DNA of 64,000 nucleotides from Trachythela sp. YZ-2020. Its lineage: Eukaryota; Cnidaria; Anthozoa; Malacalcyonacea; Clavulariidae. The notes below the pieces were generated by a model. That model searched no databases. It was not told the origin of the DNA and saw only the letters and a list, made by a program, of their open reading frames with translations. Below are positions 22,038-34,000 of this stretch, one piece after another. The position numbers were made by a program, and so were the translations under genes. How positions within the stretch are numbered: position 1 is the first letter of the stretch; every line of letters starts with the position of its first letter. The stretch spans positions 1,214,001 through 1,278,000 of the forward strand of contig JADLSH010000114.1 of the NCBI GenBank assembly GCA_016169945.1, given 5' to 3'.

Positions 22038-24303
22038 AAAATATCTGATTTTCAAAGAGAAAATACTAAGTAGAAATCAGCAATTTTCTCGCCGCTCCTG
22101 CTAAAAATCTTGATTTTGAAAAAACTCCAGCGCAATGCATTGTGGTATACTGACGATTCCTCCTCTGGTCCCTGCCTGTATTGTCATTTGTGTAATATTT
22201 TTTACAAGTTGATGTTTGTTCTGTCAGGCGAATTGTGTAAAATAGAATAAATAACATAAAATTCATCACATTTGGACATTGCGAGATTCCGGGTTTTAAT
22301 CATTTTACTTATCGAGTCCGTGTTTTACAGATAAAACGCGGCCACAGAATAAGGAGACGAACCAGAAAGGACACTCTTTTGATGTTAGGCGGTCGCGCCG
22401 ACAGTTGCCTCATACACCCGCGAGCGAGCGTCGGCCATGTTCTTGGGTAGTAAAGTCAGAGAATTTTACTATAAACAATATGGCGAAAACCGCACTATGA
22501 TTAATAAAACTGCTCCTTTTGGAACGTAAGTGGACTATTTTCGTCGGTTTTATGAATATTTTGAAGAAAAGGTAAGCGACTTTTTCTTTGTCAAGCCTGG
22601 TAACGTAAACATATTTTTTTCTGGTACAATTTAGCTGCGATTTGTTCGGGAGTAGGAGAGCTTATACAAATGTTTTACTACAAACTGTCTTATACAATCC
22701 CACATAGACTTTCTCGCAGGTTGAAATTTTTCTTTGTTTTAATTTGCCCAAATTATTCCCTGGACGGGTTATTGATCATTTTTCTACGTATACGGTATGC
22801 AAAGTATTTTCTGTCTAGTATTTCAAAGCAGGTACTATACGAACGATAACTGATCAATGGCGAAATTATCATTGTTCGACTCAACGTGTCTTTTAATCAA
22901 CGATATTTTTGTAATTCAAACTCCAATAATTGGGAAAGCAAGAATATTAAAATAGCGTTTCAAAACAACTGCTCCATGAAATTGATATGTCTAGCTATTG
23001 AAATGTGTTACTATCGAGTAGTCATGCATACATTCATCAAGTTCATTTTAATAATTTGTTTTAAACTCTATGTAGGGACTAGTGAGATGGTTGCAGATGT
23101 TGAACGCTCTTCAGAGTTTAAACAGTGAGACCACATAGAACTCAATTTGGAATGACTATTGACACTATGCTTACAGAATGTGCTTTAATTGTGGTACATT
23201 AACTTTACATTCATATGGATTATGGAGTATTACTGACAGTGAACAAGACATTTAAAATCAGAAAGTTGAGAAAGGACTGTTGAAGGTTTACTGGCACAAT
23301 TGCAAAGAAACTTTATCGTATGCAAATATGGTTGTTACATTCATTTGGTGGCAGTATTTAATTTGATTTGTTTAAGACTACTCCCGATAGACTCTGGTCT
23401 AGTTCAAACATTTAAGTTTTCATGTGCCTGGCCTAATGTGAGTTGAACATATTGTTTGAGTTCATTCTTATTAGGTTTGTGTTTTAATATACTACCTTCG
23501 TTAGGTCATCTTAAAACATTTAGTGGCAATGAACCACCCCTCCACTTTTTCATTACTCCATCCAGGGGTCGATAAAGTCTGGACCGCTGGCACCGACGGT
23601 CGCAGACACATTTCAAATTCCTGAAGGCACATTTTGTTTTTCAAAACTGAACTTACTGTATAAAGCTAAAATCTCTTGAGAACAGCAATATGGAAAGTTC
23701 AAAGAAAAGTAAAAACTCCCAGTTATTCACAAATATTTTTAGTCTTTATTTATATTGATTGTTGTTCATTTTTATTGCAGTTCATTTTTATTGCAGTCTG
23801 TCCGACCAAATGCTCAACTGGTCGGACAGTTTCTCCAGACAAAACAGAGCAATGGATCTGCATGGTTAAAAAGTCAAACTCCAAATCGAACAAAATACCT
23901 GACCAAATTCCGAAATGTCCAATCAAATATCATTTTGGTCGGATATTTTGTCCGGACAAATTTTGAAATTATTTCAGGCTCTGAATGTATAATGCCATAA
24001 AGGGCTGAGTCGAGTCATTTCAAAAAGGAATTTATAGGTAAAATGCAGTTTTGTTTTATGATCTTTACGAAACGTTCTATATTGAACGGACGGTTGAAAA
24101 TAGGTGACAGTGTTGTTATTATTATTTTATTATTATTTAAACATATTTACCTTTCAGTTTCGTGTTTTTCAAAGGGCGGTGCCGTGTTACCATAGCTATC
24201 AATACTTCCAAACTGGGTTGTTAGAGTATTAAGTCTTATTTCTATTTAGTCGTGAGAATCGCGACAATATCAAGCTGGCGGATATTATAGTATCGATATA
24301 GCT
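22038..24303. other. Possible promoter region, otherwise unrecognised
   Basis: 22130-22165 holds GCAATGCATTGTGGTATACT and then GACGATTCCTCCTCTGG, shared with 12640-12690. 22380-22450 is relatively CpG-rich, and a splice donor (AAGAAAAG/GTAAGC) lies near 22572. At 23795-23830 there is a perfect 11-bp-arm hairpin (CTGTCCGACCA and its complement). No coding exon was recognised. Confidence 0.3.
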
Positions 24304-27300
24304 CTATTCCAAATGCAGTCATGCGTAACATTGGCTATAAAACAATGATATCTCATTAAGTCGGGATCAGTTTGTTAAACGCTCTGCCCGGAAGGTAGTT
24401 CAGTCAAGACAGAAGAAGCTCAAGTACCAAATGATGTCCAAGTCTTTCCAGCCGGCCCAACCGAAATTGGAAGTCAAATCATCGAACAAGTGGCACAAAC
24501 CAAGTCCAAGCGCCAGCTGAAGACCATTGGCATTGACACTGCGTATTGAGGTCTGTATTTTGTTTTATGCAAAAATCGTAATCTCTTTGCTCCTCGGTTG
24601 GGGCCGAACGAGTGGGTTGTTTTCGCACCAGCTTTGTGAGATTTTATGAATTATCGTGCTGAGTGTAAAGATGAAGTGGGTCGCGGCCCTTTCAGGAAAT
24701 GGTTAGCCAAGCCTAAGGCATGTAAAGCATTCTGTAGGACTAGGCGAGTGTAGCAAGCTGTGGTAAATAAGACTCATCGGACGTGTCGCATCATTTCCCA
24801 CGGCACAGGCCACATATACACATACTTGCGGTAGCCAAGCGTAACGTCTAGCCTGGTGCAACTCATAGTCATAGACGCTTAAATTTAGCCGGGCTTTGCA
24901 TCGGTTCAGCTTTCATGAATTAGGCCTTTTATTTTGTACGTGGGGAGGTGTACATTCACATGGCGGTTTCAAAACCTGGTTGGGGCCAGAGAGATAGAAT
25001 CGTCTATTACTGTATTCACTGAATTTGGTCGGGACCAGAACAACGCCGATTTTCAAGTGTTTTATTCCAACGCTAATTGATGGCTTGGTTGAGGCCAATG
25101 TTTATTAGGAATACAGAAGGAAATTTCCCACCGTTTTGAACTGCTTTCCATCGAGGTTAACACTTGTTTATATACTCAAAGAGAGTGCTTTGATAAACGG
25201 CGTTGAATTTAACTGTGGCATCGTTTTCCTGTCACACTGAATTACTTTTGAGTTTGGCCTATTACTATAAGGTGCTGAGAAGTCAATTTAGAACATGGAA
25301 TATTCTATTTATGCAGTGGTATTGGTCGAGCTGTCGCTGCCATTCTCATTGTGTTGGCATGTTTCTCTCACAACTAATTAATCTACCGGTCGGGACCATT
25401 ACCAACCGTGCTAAGCATGTCGATGCAATTGCACAGACTTTCGACGTATTGGTTTAGACCAACTTTCATTTACACGTTGTTTGAATAGTCGATTCACGGC
25501 TATTAATTATGTATTGGCTGGAGCCAATTTACAATTGTGTTTAAATATTAATTAACTCACACCGTTTAATTTTATTGATGTTATTGTTGGAATAGTTTAT
25601 AGAATATAGTGTATTGGTTTGGGCCACTTCTCAATTGTATTCAATAGTTAATTAACACCGATTTAATCAGTGATTGATTGGGGTCGGGGCAAATTATAAG
25701 TGTGTTTGGCTATTCGAGTCATCGTTGTAATGCATTCGTTATGACCAATTTACTAGTCGTTCAGTTTGAACTGTTTACTCACAAGGGTTTGATTATTGCT
25801 TCGCGTCAGTTTCGGTTAAGTATGGTTGGTTTTTTTATTTGGATCGAGACCGTTTAATTGTATTTGCTCGAACAGTTGAGCATAAATACCTGCTTCGGGA
25901 GTATATAGCTATGCTTTACACTTGGAAATTTGGCCGCCAAGTCTCTCAGGTTAATTACGTTTCGTCTATTGTTATGGCTTTTATACGTTCCGCCGGTTAG
26001 ATACATTATAGCTAAGTTACTGAGTTTCCTCTGCAGTTATTCTTTACAAATCGGGCGATAGGAGCCTAAACGTTAATACTCAAACATCCAAAGTTCAGGC
26101 CGTTGTCACATAGTGTGTAGAGGCTACACACAGCCTATACAGTCACAGAAATTTGTGCCGTCAGACTCATACCGTTTGTTTTCTACCCAAACCGGTTTGT
26201 AAATAAGAATGCTTTGCCCAACCATTGTTGGAACTAGGTGCGGGCGTCTAATGCCTTTTATGCCCTTTGGGGCTGCCTAGAACCGACAATGGAGTGGGCG
26301 ATCGATTATTTCACTTGGATGATTATTTCACTAATGTATAATTTTCATTCCCATCTTATCCCTTTTGATATTAAAGCACCCAAACAGAGTGATCAATGGT
26401 GTGATTAACAGGACTAGCTCGCCCACTACTTTTGTCGGCTCTAGGCCGTCTCAGTGTATGGTGTCAAGCGGCCAGGGTAACGGGATGCAATCGCCTGCGA
26501 CCATTAATTATTTTTCTCCGCGGAAGTCGATAACCATTGTCAGGAAACGAAACGTGGTTCCTTTAGGCCTTTAAAAGCTCAGTTGCGTGACAGGACTATT
26601 ATTCAACCTCCCCCCCCTGCATGACAATACCCGAATAGCCCGTACTGTGGAAAATTCCAGCATTGGATTGATTTTCCCCTTTCTGGATCACCTAGTTGAG
26701 ATGTATAGTTTTGGGAAGGGGAGTAAGTTTCGGGATAAGAGAAGAGTTTGGGATTGGGTTTGAGTTGCGGGTAATGTTGGGATAGGGATTGAGTTACGGG
26801 TAATGTTGGGTTTGGGTATAGGCGGTGCCCTATTACACGGAGATTACCTAGTTAGATATGAAGGAGGTGTTGCCGGCGATAGGGCTCGCATTTCCCAAAA
26901 CTCTCTGCCTGTAAGCCAATGGGAGCAGGAGTGCAGTTGGAATAGATTACTATTCCAAATGCAGTCATGCGTAACATTGGCTATAAAACAATGATATCTC
27001 ATTAAGTCGGGATCAGTTTGTTGAACGAGGCGCCCGGGAGTGTAGGTGGGAAAGCCTAGGCAATTGGCCATTGGGGCTGGTATATTAAATAACTTATATC
27101 CCTGTGTGATTGTATATATTTGGGCCGAAAGCCTAAATAGTACACTTATCTACGCAGTTGATGAGGAATAAGATATTGCAATAATTTTGTGTATGACAGG
27201 TTCGGTTGACTGTATTCGTCGTTTTCCCCACCTCCCCTCCCATAATAGAGCGTTCACTGCCTCGCTCCTCGGCTCACGGGCTCGCATTTCCCAAAACTCT

Positions 27301-27348
27301 CTGCCTGTAAGCCAATGGGAGCAGGTGCGTTAGGAATAGATTACTATT
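24304..27348. mobile_element. Element with split direct repeats, Ngaro/DIRS-like, no RT left
   Basis: A block A of 76 bases (CTATTCCAAATGCAGTCATG onward) occurs at 24304-24379 and at 26950-27025. A block B of about 71 bases (GGGCTCGCATTTCCCAAAAC onward, ending ATTACTATT) occurs at 26882-26954 and 27278-27348. The order is A, internal region, B, A, B. Tyrosine-recombinase retrotransposons of the Ngaro type have this order (A1-B1-A2-B2). B1 runs straight into A2 with a shared CTATT, as expected for a circle junction. However, 252 bases separate A2 from B2, and no reverse transcriptase, RNase H or recombinase was seen. A small reading frame (24403-24549, ending IGIDTAY) is unassigned. Non-autonomous or ruined. 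Confidence 0.5.
24980..25870. repeat. Array of imperfect TTGGTYGRGACCAA palindromes
   Basis: At least nine variants of TTGG-(T/C)(T/C)(G/T)(G/A)-GACCAA occur, for example near 24984, 25024, 25083, 25388, 25450, 25513, 25615, 25679 and 25850. They are often followed by AT-rich text with ACAATTGTGTTTAA-like words. Spacing is about 57-102 bases. Looks like an old, diverged tandem repeat with a conserved two-fold symmetric core. Confidence 0.5.
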
Positions 27349-27353
27349 ATCAG

Positions 27354-27458
27354 AGCAGACAGATTTACATAAAGCAAACAAAATACAAGAAAGATCCAGA
27401 CTGTTTCACATCGGCGAGCATGACTTGGTCAGGACAGTTGCGACCAAATTCAGCCCAG
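27354..27458 (+). other. Repeated exon-like block, copy 2
   Basis: Begins after TATTATCAG and ends before a possible donor (CCCAG/GTTTAA). It encodes TDLHKANKIQERSRLF, then IGEHDLVRTVATKF, close to the copies at 20340 and 27735-27835. Confidence 0.5.
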
Positions 27459-28084
27459 GTTTAAATTAATATATCTTTTCATTTCGAAATATTGATGTTG
27501 GCTTGACATGTCAATCACACGTATCAGAATGGGCAGTAATACTTCGAGGTTTTTATATTAATTCTTACGACAACTCATTATGCAGTGGGAGGTAGAAAAT
27601 TGTGTAATTGACTTATCAAGCCAGCCTCAATATTTCGAGACTGAAAAGAGATACGGAAAATGTTACAGAATGTTAAAATTACATTTTGTAAGTTCCTTCT
27701 AATAAAAGTATATCGTAAAATTTGGTATTCGGTACTGATTTAAATTTGGAAGCAACTGTCGTGACCAAGTCATGCTTGCCGATGTTAGACAGTCTGGTTC
27801 TTTCTCGATTTTCTGATAAAAGAAGAAAACGTAAAATTCGTTTCATATGCAATTCAATGATACCACTAAGTAGTATTCTGGGGGTTACAGGTAGTCCGAG
27901 TTCAAGCTGCTTTAGTTAATATGCTTTCTTGAAGCGTGCATTTTCATATTATACTAGCATCATAAACAAATTACTTTCTATCAAAATTTAAAAAAAGATC
28001 ATATTCAACATTGTGATTCGCTCATCATATACCATCAGTCCTCTACCGAGCCTTACACCACGAAGGTTTATTTACTTCAGGCAA
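27459..28084. other. Non-coding stretch containing an inverted copy of the exon-like block
   Basis: 27735-27835 on the minus strand encodes NIGKHDLVTTVASKF and is about 85% identical to copy 2 over some 60 bases. Copies 2 and 3 therefore form an inverted pair about 280 bases apart. Nothing else recognised. Confidence 0.45.
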
Positions 28085-28225
28085 ATTGAAGGGGGGCTTA
28101 CTGGAGAAGGCAGCTTATTGGAGAGGGGGCCTTAATAGAGAGGGGGCCTTAATAGAGAGGGGGCCTTAATAGAGAGGGGGGTCTTAATAGAGTATAGTAG
28201 GGGCCTTAATAGAGAGGGGTCATAA
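28085..28225. repeat. Minisatellite, about 20-bp unit
   Basis: Six to seven units of CCTTAATAGAGAGGGGG with small variants. G-rich on the plus strand. Confidence 0.85.
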
Positions 28226-29344
28226 TGATTTACCAAACCCACCAATTACAGCATGTAGTAAACTAAAGTGCACTATTTAGTTAAAAATGGCGTTTATTAT
28301 CTCTTATTTTTATTACCAACCACTGTAAAAAAGGAACTGTTCCAATACATGCACTCACTAAATTAACTCGAATGGACGCAAATATAATTAGTCTATTTGA
28401 ACATTAAAATCGACACGTGCGCTATTACGACATGTATTTTATCTCTATACTTATAAAATTTCATTATCATATAGATCTACCAATAACATTTTCTTGGTGT
28501 ACCTGTCTAATATTCTTGCCCCTTGTCAGTGTAATTGTTAACACAACAGCGCTCTAGCGAAACAAGTCCAAATTTTGGAACAGAATTAAGACTGAAAGTT
28601 TGTAATAACACTCTGTTTGTAATAACACACGTTCACTCTTATGAAATTTTTTTTTGCATTTGGAGTTTGTCAATGCATCACAGTTTTTTGAGATTTCAGC
28701 CATGTTCTTCTAAATGTCAGAGGTTTCATCGCATCGTTGAGTAAATGCATCATTGAGTAAATTTGTGTTTGTTCTTAAAGTTCGTCCACCATAACATTCG
28801 TCTATTACAACTCCAAGAGATTATTCTCTGCAACAATTTGTAAGTGGACAAGCACATATTTCTGCCTACCATGCCACAGCCGTATAGTTCATACTCGTTC
28901 AGATGGAATAATTCTTTACTTCACACGTGTCCACACAAATGCTTATGTCTTGCTTTGGTTTAAACCTTGTTTTGGAACAGATAATTACAACTCAACTGAA
29001 TAGTCACATAATGGCAATATAATGGAAAAGAAATGAAAGAACTCGTGTCTGTGTGAGAAACAAAGTACGTGTACAGGGAAAAGGAAGATAAGAATCGACT
29101 GACACACTCACATACAACACACATTGGAGACAGGAAGTTTAACAGGTAACAGAAGATACACATATTGCAAAATATATTTTGAGAATAATAGCAATATATA
29201 GCAACATCTGAACCCCTATAAGAACAATTTTAATATACTAAAAATTTCAATATACTCAAATTTTCAAATACAACCTGTATTTATAATTATTGTTCATAGA
29301 AGAATCAAAAGGAACTATTTCATCCATAGACATGGACTTTAAAC
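28226..29344. other. Non-coding stretch
   Basis: AT-rich; no gene, RNA or repeat recognised. Confidence 0.5.
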
Positions 29345-29394
29345 CATAACATAACATAACATAACATAACATAACATAACATAACATAACATAA
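29345..29394. repeat. (CATAA)10 microsatellite
   Basis: Ten exact pentanucleotide units. Reading frames across it are artefacts. Confidence 0.97.
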
Positions 29395-30030
29395 CGATAT
29401 TGACATACTCTGGAATATAAAAACAAAAAAACGACATACAAACATGACATGAAATATATTTTCGTAATATTTCTCATTTCTCTTTCTCCGTTTCAATTTA
29501 CGCATTTAGCTATAACATTGCTCCTTTCAACATTCATGGGCCGTGAAATCACTACTTACCCATATTTGGTAAAATCTAAACATTCATGCAACGGATCAAA
29601 ATTGCACATATGGACTTCATTCATACATAATGAAAACTCACGTTCTTACAACGAAGAAAGGATCAGCTCTAAAAATTTCCGTTATGTATGGTAGACTGTG
29701 TAAATATAAGAAATAACCGGTTCCTGCGAACTGTCAGTGACAAAATATCAATTTTCACAGAATATATGGACGAAAGAGCGCATGCATGGACGAAAAAGTT
29801 CCCACTTGTACTGTAATCAATTTAACAAGCTTTAATTTTTTCTGACGTATACATATAAAAACAAAATTTTGTCTTAGCCAATCATGATGCTGGTTACCAG
29901 TTTTCTCTCGGCTTCACTAGCGCATGCGTATAACTTAAAAAACCGTGCACAAGCACTTGAATCAGGCTACGTTTTCATTTGGATTCTTAAATATTTGAAA
30001 AATATATCGCGATCATTGCCGTTGCGCCTT
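29395..30030. other. Non-coding stretch
   Basis: An open frame at 29449-29694 starts with a hydrophobic stretch but shows no similarity I know. Confidence 0.4.
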
Positions 30031-30425
30031 GATAGCGGTTTACCATCCATATAATTAGCGCTATAAATACAAGTGAGTTTTGACGCGAAATGCTCCTTTT
30101 CATGTGTTTAAATAAGGCATATTAAAAATAATAGAGAAAAGTATGTCTATACATGGGTCTTGCTATATTAATAACAGAATGTAGTAGTGTTGATGAGATT
30201 GTGGCTCTTGAGGAAAAGTACGATTTCGATGAGTTTCCTAAGAAATTGCTTTTGAGCGAAAAGTCGGTATCTTAGGAATATACCTCCATTGGGGGGAGGA
30301 AAACGAGTCGCTCAACAAACGCCGCAAAACGAAACCGCCAACGCTGACTGTTGGGGAAAGAAAAACTGCCCCCCCATTAACAGCATGTTCATGAAAGGAA
30401 GGCAATAAAGTCCTTCCCCCATATA
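30031..30425 (+). repeat. Partial copy of the virus-like module (TATA + small acidic ORF)
   Basis: Matches 41220-41560 and 42440-42730: the TATA box CTATAAATA (30061-30069), then the frame encoding DEIVALEEKYDFDEFP and a KRR-type basic stretch. It then jumps to the GGGGAAAGAAAAACTG text that begins the next module elsewhere. A one-base loss and other changes break the frame. It lies 10 kb from the main cluster, so the module is dispersed as well as tandem. Confidence 0.75.
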
Positions 30426-31038
30426 CCACCGGAAGTGACGTCACAAAGGTATCACAGGAGGGGTGACGTCATAAAGAATTGTGGCGCAACAATTGTGGCG
30501 CCACATGAATATTAATGAGTTGTGGCGCAACAAGATTTCCCGCCAAAAGGCATGCTAATGAGGTGTGAGTGTACATAGTAAAGTATAATGATTTTATGAT
30601 GTGATTTGATGAATGCTATGAGTATTTCCCCAACGGAAGAGGAGGTGTTTGCGGCGAACGATTTAATTGTGGGCGAAGCATCAGAGGTGAAAAACGTGTG
30701 TGATTTGATGAATGCTATATTTTTCGAAGCTGTTGCCTGCGAAGTCGGAAAGCTTTGTAAAGAAGTGTTTAGGTTGTGAAGTGAATCACCCTAGTCAAAG
30801 AAGACACGAGTGTCTTATGTTATCGAAGGAAGAAGGATGATTAATGCATGGCTTGGAGGCTGTGGAGCGTGTGTTGGAGCGGGCTTTTACGAGTTTCAGC
30901 CTATTTTGAACTATCTTACGTATTGGAGCGAAGATCAGTGAGACAATAAAACACTTTTATAAGTTAACATATATGAAGTTACATTGTATGCATTTTAAAG
31001 TTATTGTAAATTTGATGATTTTTCACAGAGTGTGTTGT
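30426..31038. other. Non-coding stretch
   Basis: Contains a triple GTTGTGGCGC/ATTGTGGCGC motif near 30478-30533. No gene recognised. Confidence 0.4.
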
Positions 31039-34000
31039 AAGGGGTCCTGCTACCAAAAGAATTTTAAAAAACTCCAAAAAAATGTTTTTGTCTTCATCAT
31101 TAGTATGTGTAGATGTCTGTGAAAGCAAAAATAAGGCTGGTAGAACTTTGCTTTCTCACAGAATTTCATCTTTTTGAAAGGGTAGGCAACCATCTTTCAC
31201 GTTGCCATGGAAACGGGTTTGTGTTTATTGTTTGTTATGCCTTGTTTCTTGGTTGTTTGTGGGTGGTTTGAATTTTTTTTTGCTGATTATGTAAATCCAC
31301 AACCTAAGGGACTGGTAACAAGTTAAGGCCTGGTCGCATAGCTATTCTTGAGCACATTTTTCTTCACTGTTCGAAAACATTGCTACATAGAGCTGAAAAC
31401 ACATCAAAGATTCACATTTTTTCTGTATTTTATTTTATTTTGTTGCTTATTGGTAGCTGAAAATAGTCTCTTAGAGATTATATTTTATTTGCAATGCCAA
31501 AAGTATCAAAAAAGCGGCAATTTCGTGGCCAGAGTCGATGGGATGTTGACACATCAAATTCAAACAACAGCAACCTTTCATCTCCACGTGTGTCTACACC
31601 AGTGCTTGAAACAGCTTCTGTACGAAAGGTAATGAGTCAGAGTAATGAAAGAAACGAAGATTTTGATGGGGCACACAGCTATAGACTGATTGAGCTGTCA
31701 ACTTTAGTCGGTGCATTTCAGCCTTTACATAATTGCCAATCTGGAGGAGAGTTGAATGTCAGCGAAGACGAGGCCCGTAGATATGGAAATAGCTCTGTGA
31801 TCAATGTAGAGTGTTCCAAATGCGACGTCAAGATCGAGCTTCAAACCTCTGGGAACAACAGCCAAGTGTGGAAACCCCAAAATGCCATGGACACAAACAG
31901 GCGTATGGTTTACTCAGCAATGGAGATGGGTGTAGGAAGAGAGGCTATGTCAGTTATGTGTGACATTTTCAATATGCCTCCCCCTTGCCATCATAAAGCT
32001 TGGGACCAACATGTTGCTGCACTGTATGTGGCCCACAAGAAAGCTGTTGCGGAACAGTTACAGAAGGCGAGAAACAAAGTGTTTTCACTTCATCGCGCCG
32101 ATGAAACTGATGTCGCAGAGGTAGCGGTGAGCTATGATGGTACATGGTCCAAACGAGGATACACAGCTAATTTCGGGGTTGGTTTTGCCATCTCGGTTGA
32201 AACTGGCGAAGTGCTTGATTTCGATTTTGAGTCGAAGCTGTGCTCAGAGTGTACATCGGCAAAGAAGGATCTTGGTGAAGATTCTGCTGAGTATGCCATT
32301 TGGTACGGTGGGCATAAAGATGAGTGCACCCAAACCCATACTGGATCAAGTGGTTCGATGGAGTGCTCAATAGCCAAAAAGATCTGGGACAGATCTAAAG
32401 ATAGTAACTTACATTACAAATTCATGATCAGTGACGGTGACAGCAAAGCCTATGGAAGTATCTGGGATACTTATGGTTGCTGTGAGGATTGTGCAAAATG
32501 GGAGAATATTGATAAGCGGTCGAAAGAGTACAAGAAATGGCGCGAGTCAAAGGAGTATGAGGTGTGGAAAGAATCTCATGAAAGCGGAAAGGCTGAGTGT
32601 GCAAGGGTCTCCAAGCTAGATTGCATTGGCCATGTCCAAAAAAGAATGGGGACACACTTGCGTGAGCTAAGAAAAAAGCAGCCTAAGCTGAAGGATGGGA
32701 AGTCAGTAAAGGGAAGTAAACACCGACTGACGGACAAAACTTTAGACAAGATACAAACATATTATGGAAATGCCATCAGGGCAAATGTCAAGCCAGGGAC
32801 ATTAACTCCACAAGAGCAAAAGGAGCAAATTGAAGTAATGCAAAAGGCTATACTGGCAGTTCTCTACCACACTTGTGAGATTGGTAACAACAAAGAAAGA
32901 CATAAATACTGTCCACCAGGGCCAGATAGCTGGTGCTCTTATAGGAGAGATGGTACTCTCAAGAGGAAAGATCACCATTTAGATGCTGTTTTCCTAGATT
33001 TCCTTCTACCTGAGTTCCAACGCCTCAGTGAGTATTCCCTGTTGCTCCGCTGTCTTCCTAGGTATTCGCAGAATGCGAATGAAAGCATCAACAGCCTTGT
33101 TTGGAACCGTGCTCCTAAACACCGGTACAAAGGGGCTCATGTTGTGGAAATTGCTGTGATGTCTGCTGTCATGTCCTTCAATGCTGGTGCAGTCACAAGG
33201 CAAGATGTCATGAAGGCAGCTAACATTCCAGGTAGTCAATTTACCTTCGAGGGGTGTTCAGCAAAAGATAGCACAAGGATGGCAGATTCGGTAAGACGGG
33301 CAGCAGTGAAAGAGAAGGAAAGGAGAAGGAAAAGAAGGCAAGCTAAGCTGGCAGCAAATGAAGGGGAATGCTCTTATGCCAGTGGCATGTTTAATGATGT
33401 GGATCCACTTGACTTTGACCCTTCATCATCATCATCATCAGATGATGAAGATGACTTTGATGATGAAGATGACTATCCGTTAGCCAGATTTGCTCATAAT
33501 GATGATTCTGATGACAGTGATGATGTACCATTGGCTCAATTTGCCAGTAGAAAGCAAGAAAAGTGACTGTGACATTCTTGTAATGATAAGTGTTGACTTT
33601 GGACAGGTATAACGCACCTAAACGTCAGAAAACACTAGCAACATTGTTTACCAACTTTAAATGGCGTTTTCCCAAAAACCGTACTTTGGCTAGCAGCCGT
33701 TACTTAAATCCTATCTTCTCGAAGACTATTTAAGCAATCTTGCTGATTTTTTCTGTGAGTGTTCTTTGGATGTTTCTGCACAAATTAATGGATGCTTTTT
33801 ACACTCTGATCAAAATTGAATGTTCTACACCAAAATTGGTATTGATGAGTAAGATCCTTACCTAATACTTGTTGCCATGGCAACAAAATAGAGAGTTAGA
33901 CAAAAAGCATCCATTATTTTGTTCACAGGGATGTAATCTATTATTCAACTTAAATTCATCAAGTTTGGATGCTTAGATTTTGACTAGATAGATTTTAAAT

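Noticed and set aside
26550..26575. A further histone-like hairpin (GGTTCCTTTAGG)
   Set aside because: The right arm is not complementary beyond GG, and no purine-rich block or gene end fits.
24304..27025. LTR retrotransposon with the 76-bp repeats as LTRs
   Set aside because: The repeats are too short, lack TG...CA ends and a primer-binding site, and the second repeat pair is interlocked with the first, which fits split direct repeats better.
29256..29505. Two minus-strand open frames with YVMLC repeats
   Set aside because: They only read through the (CATAA)10 microsatellite.
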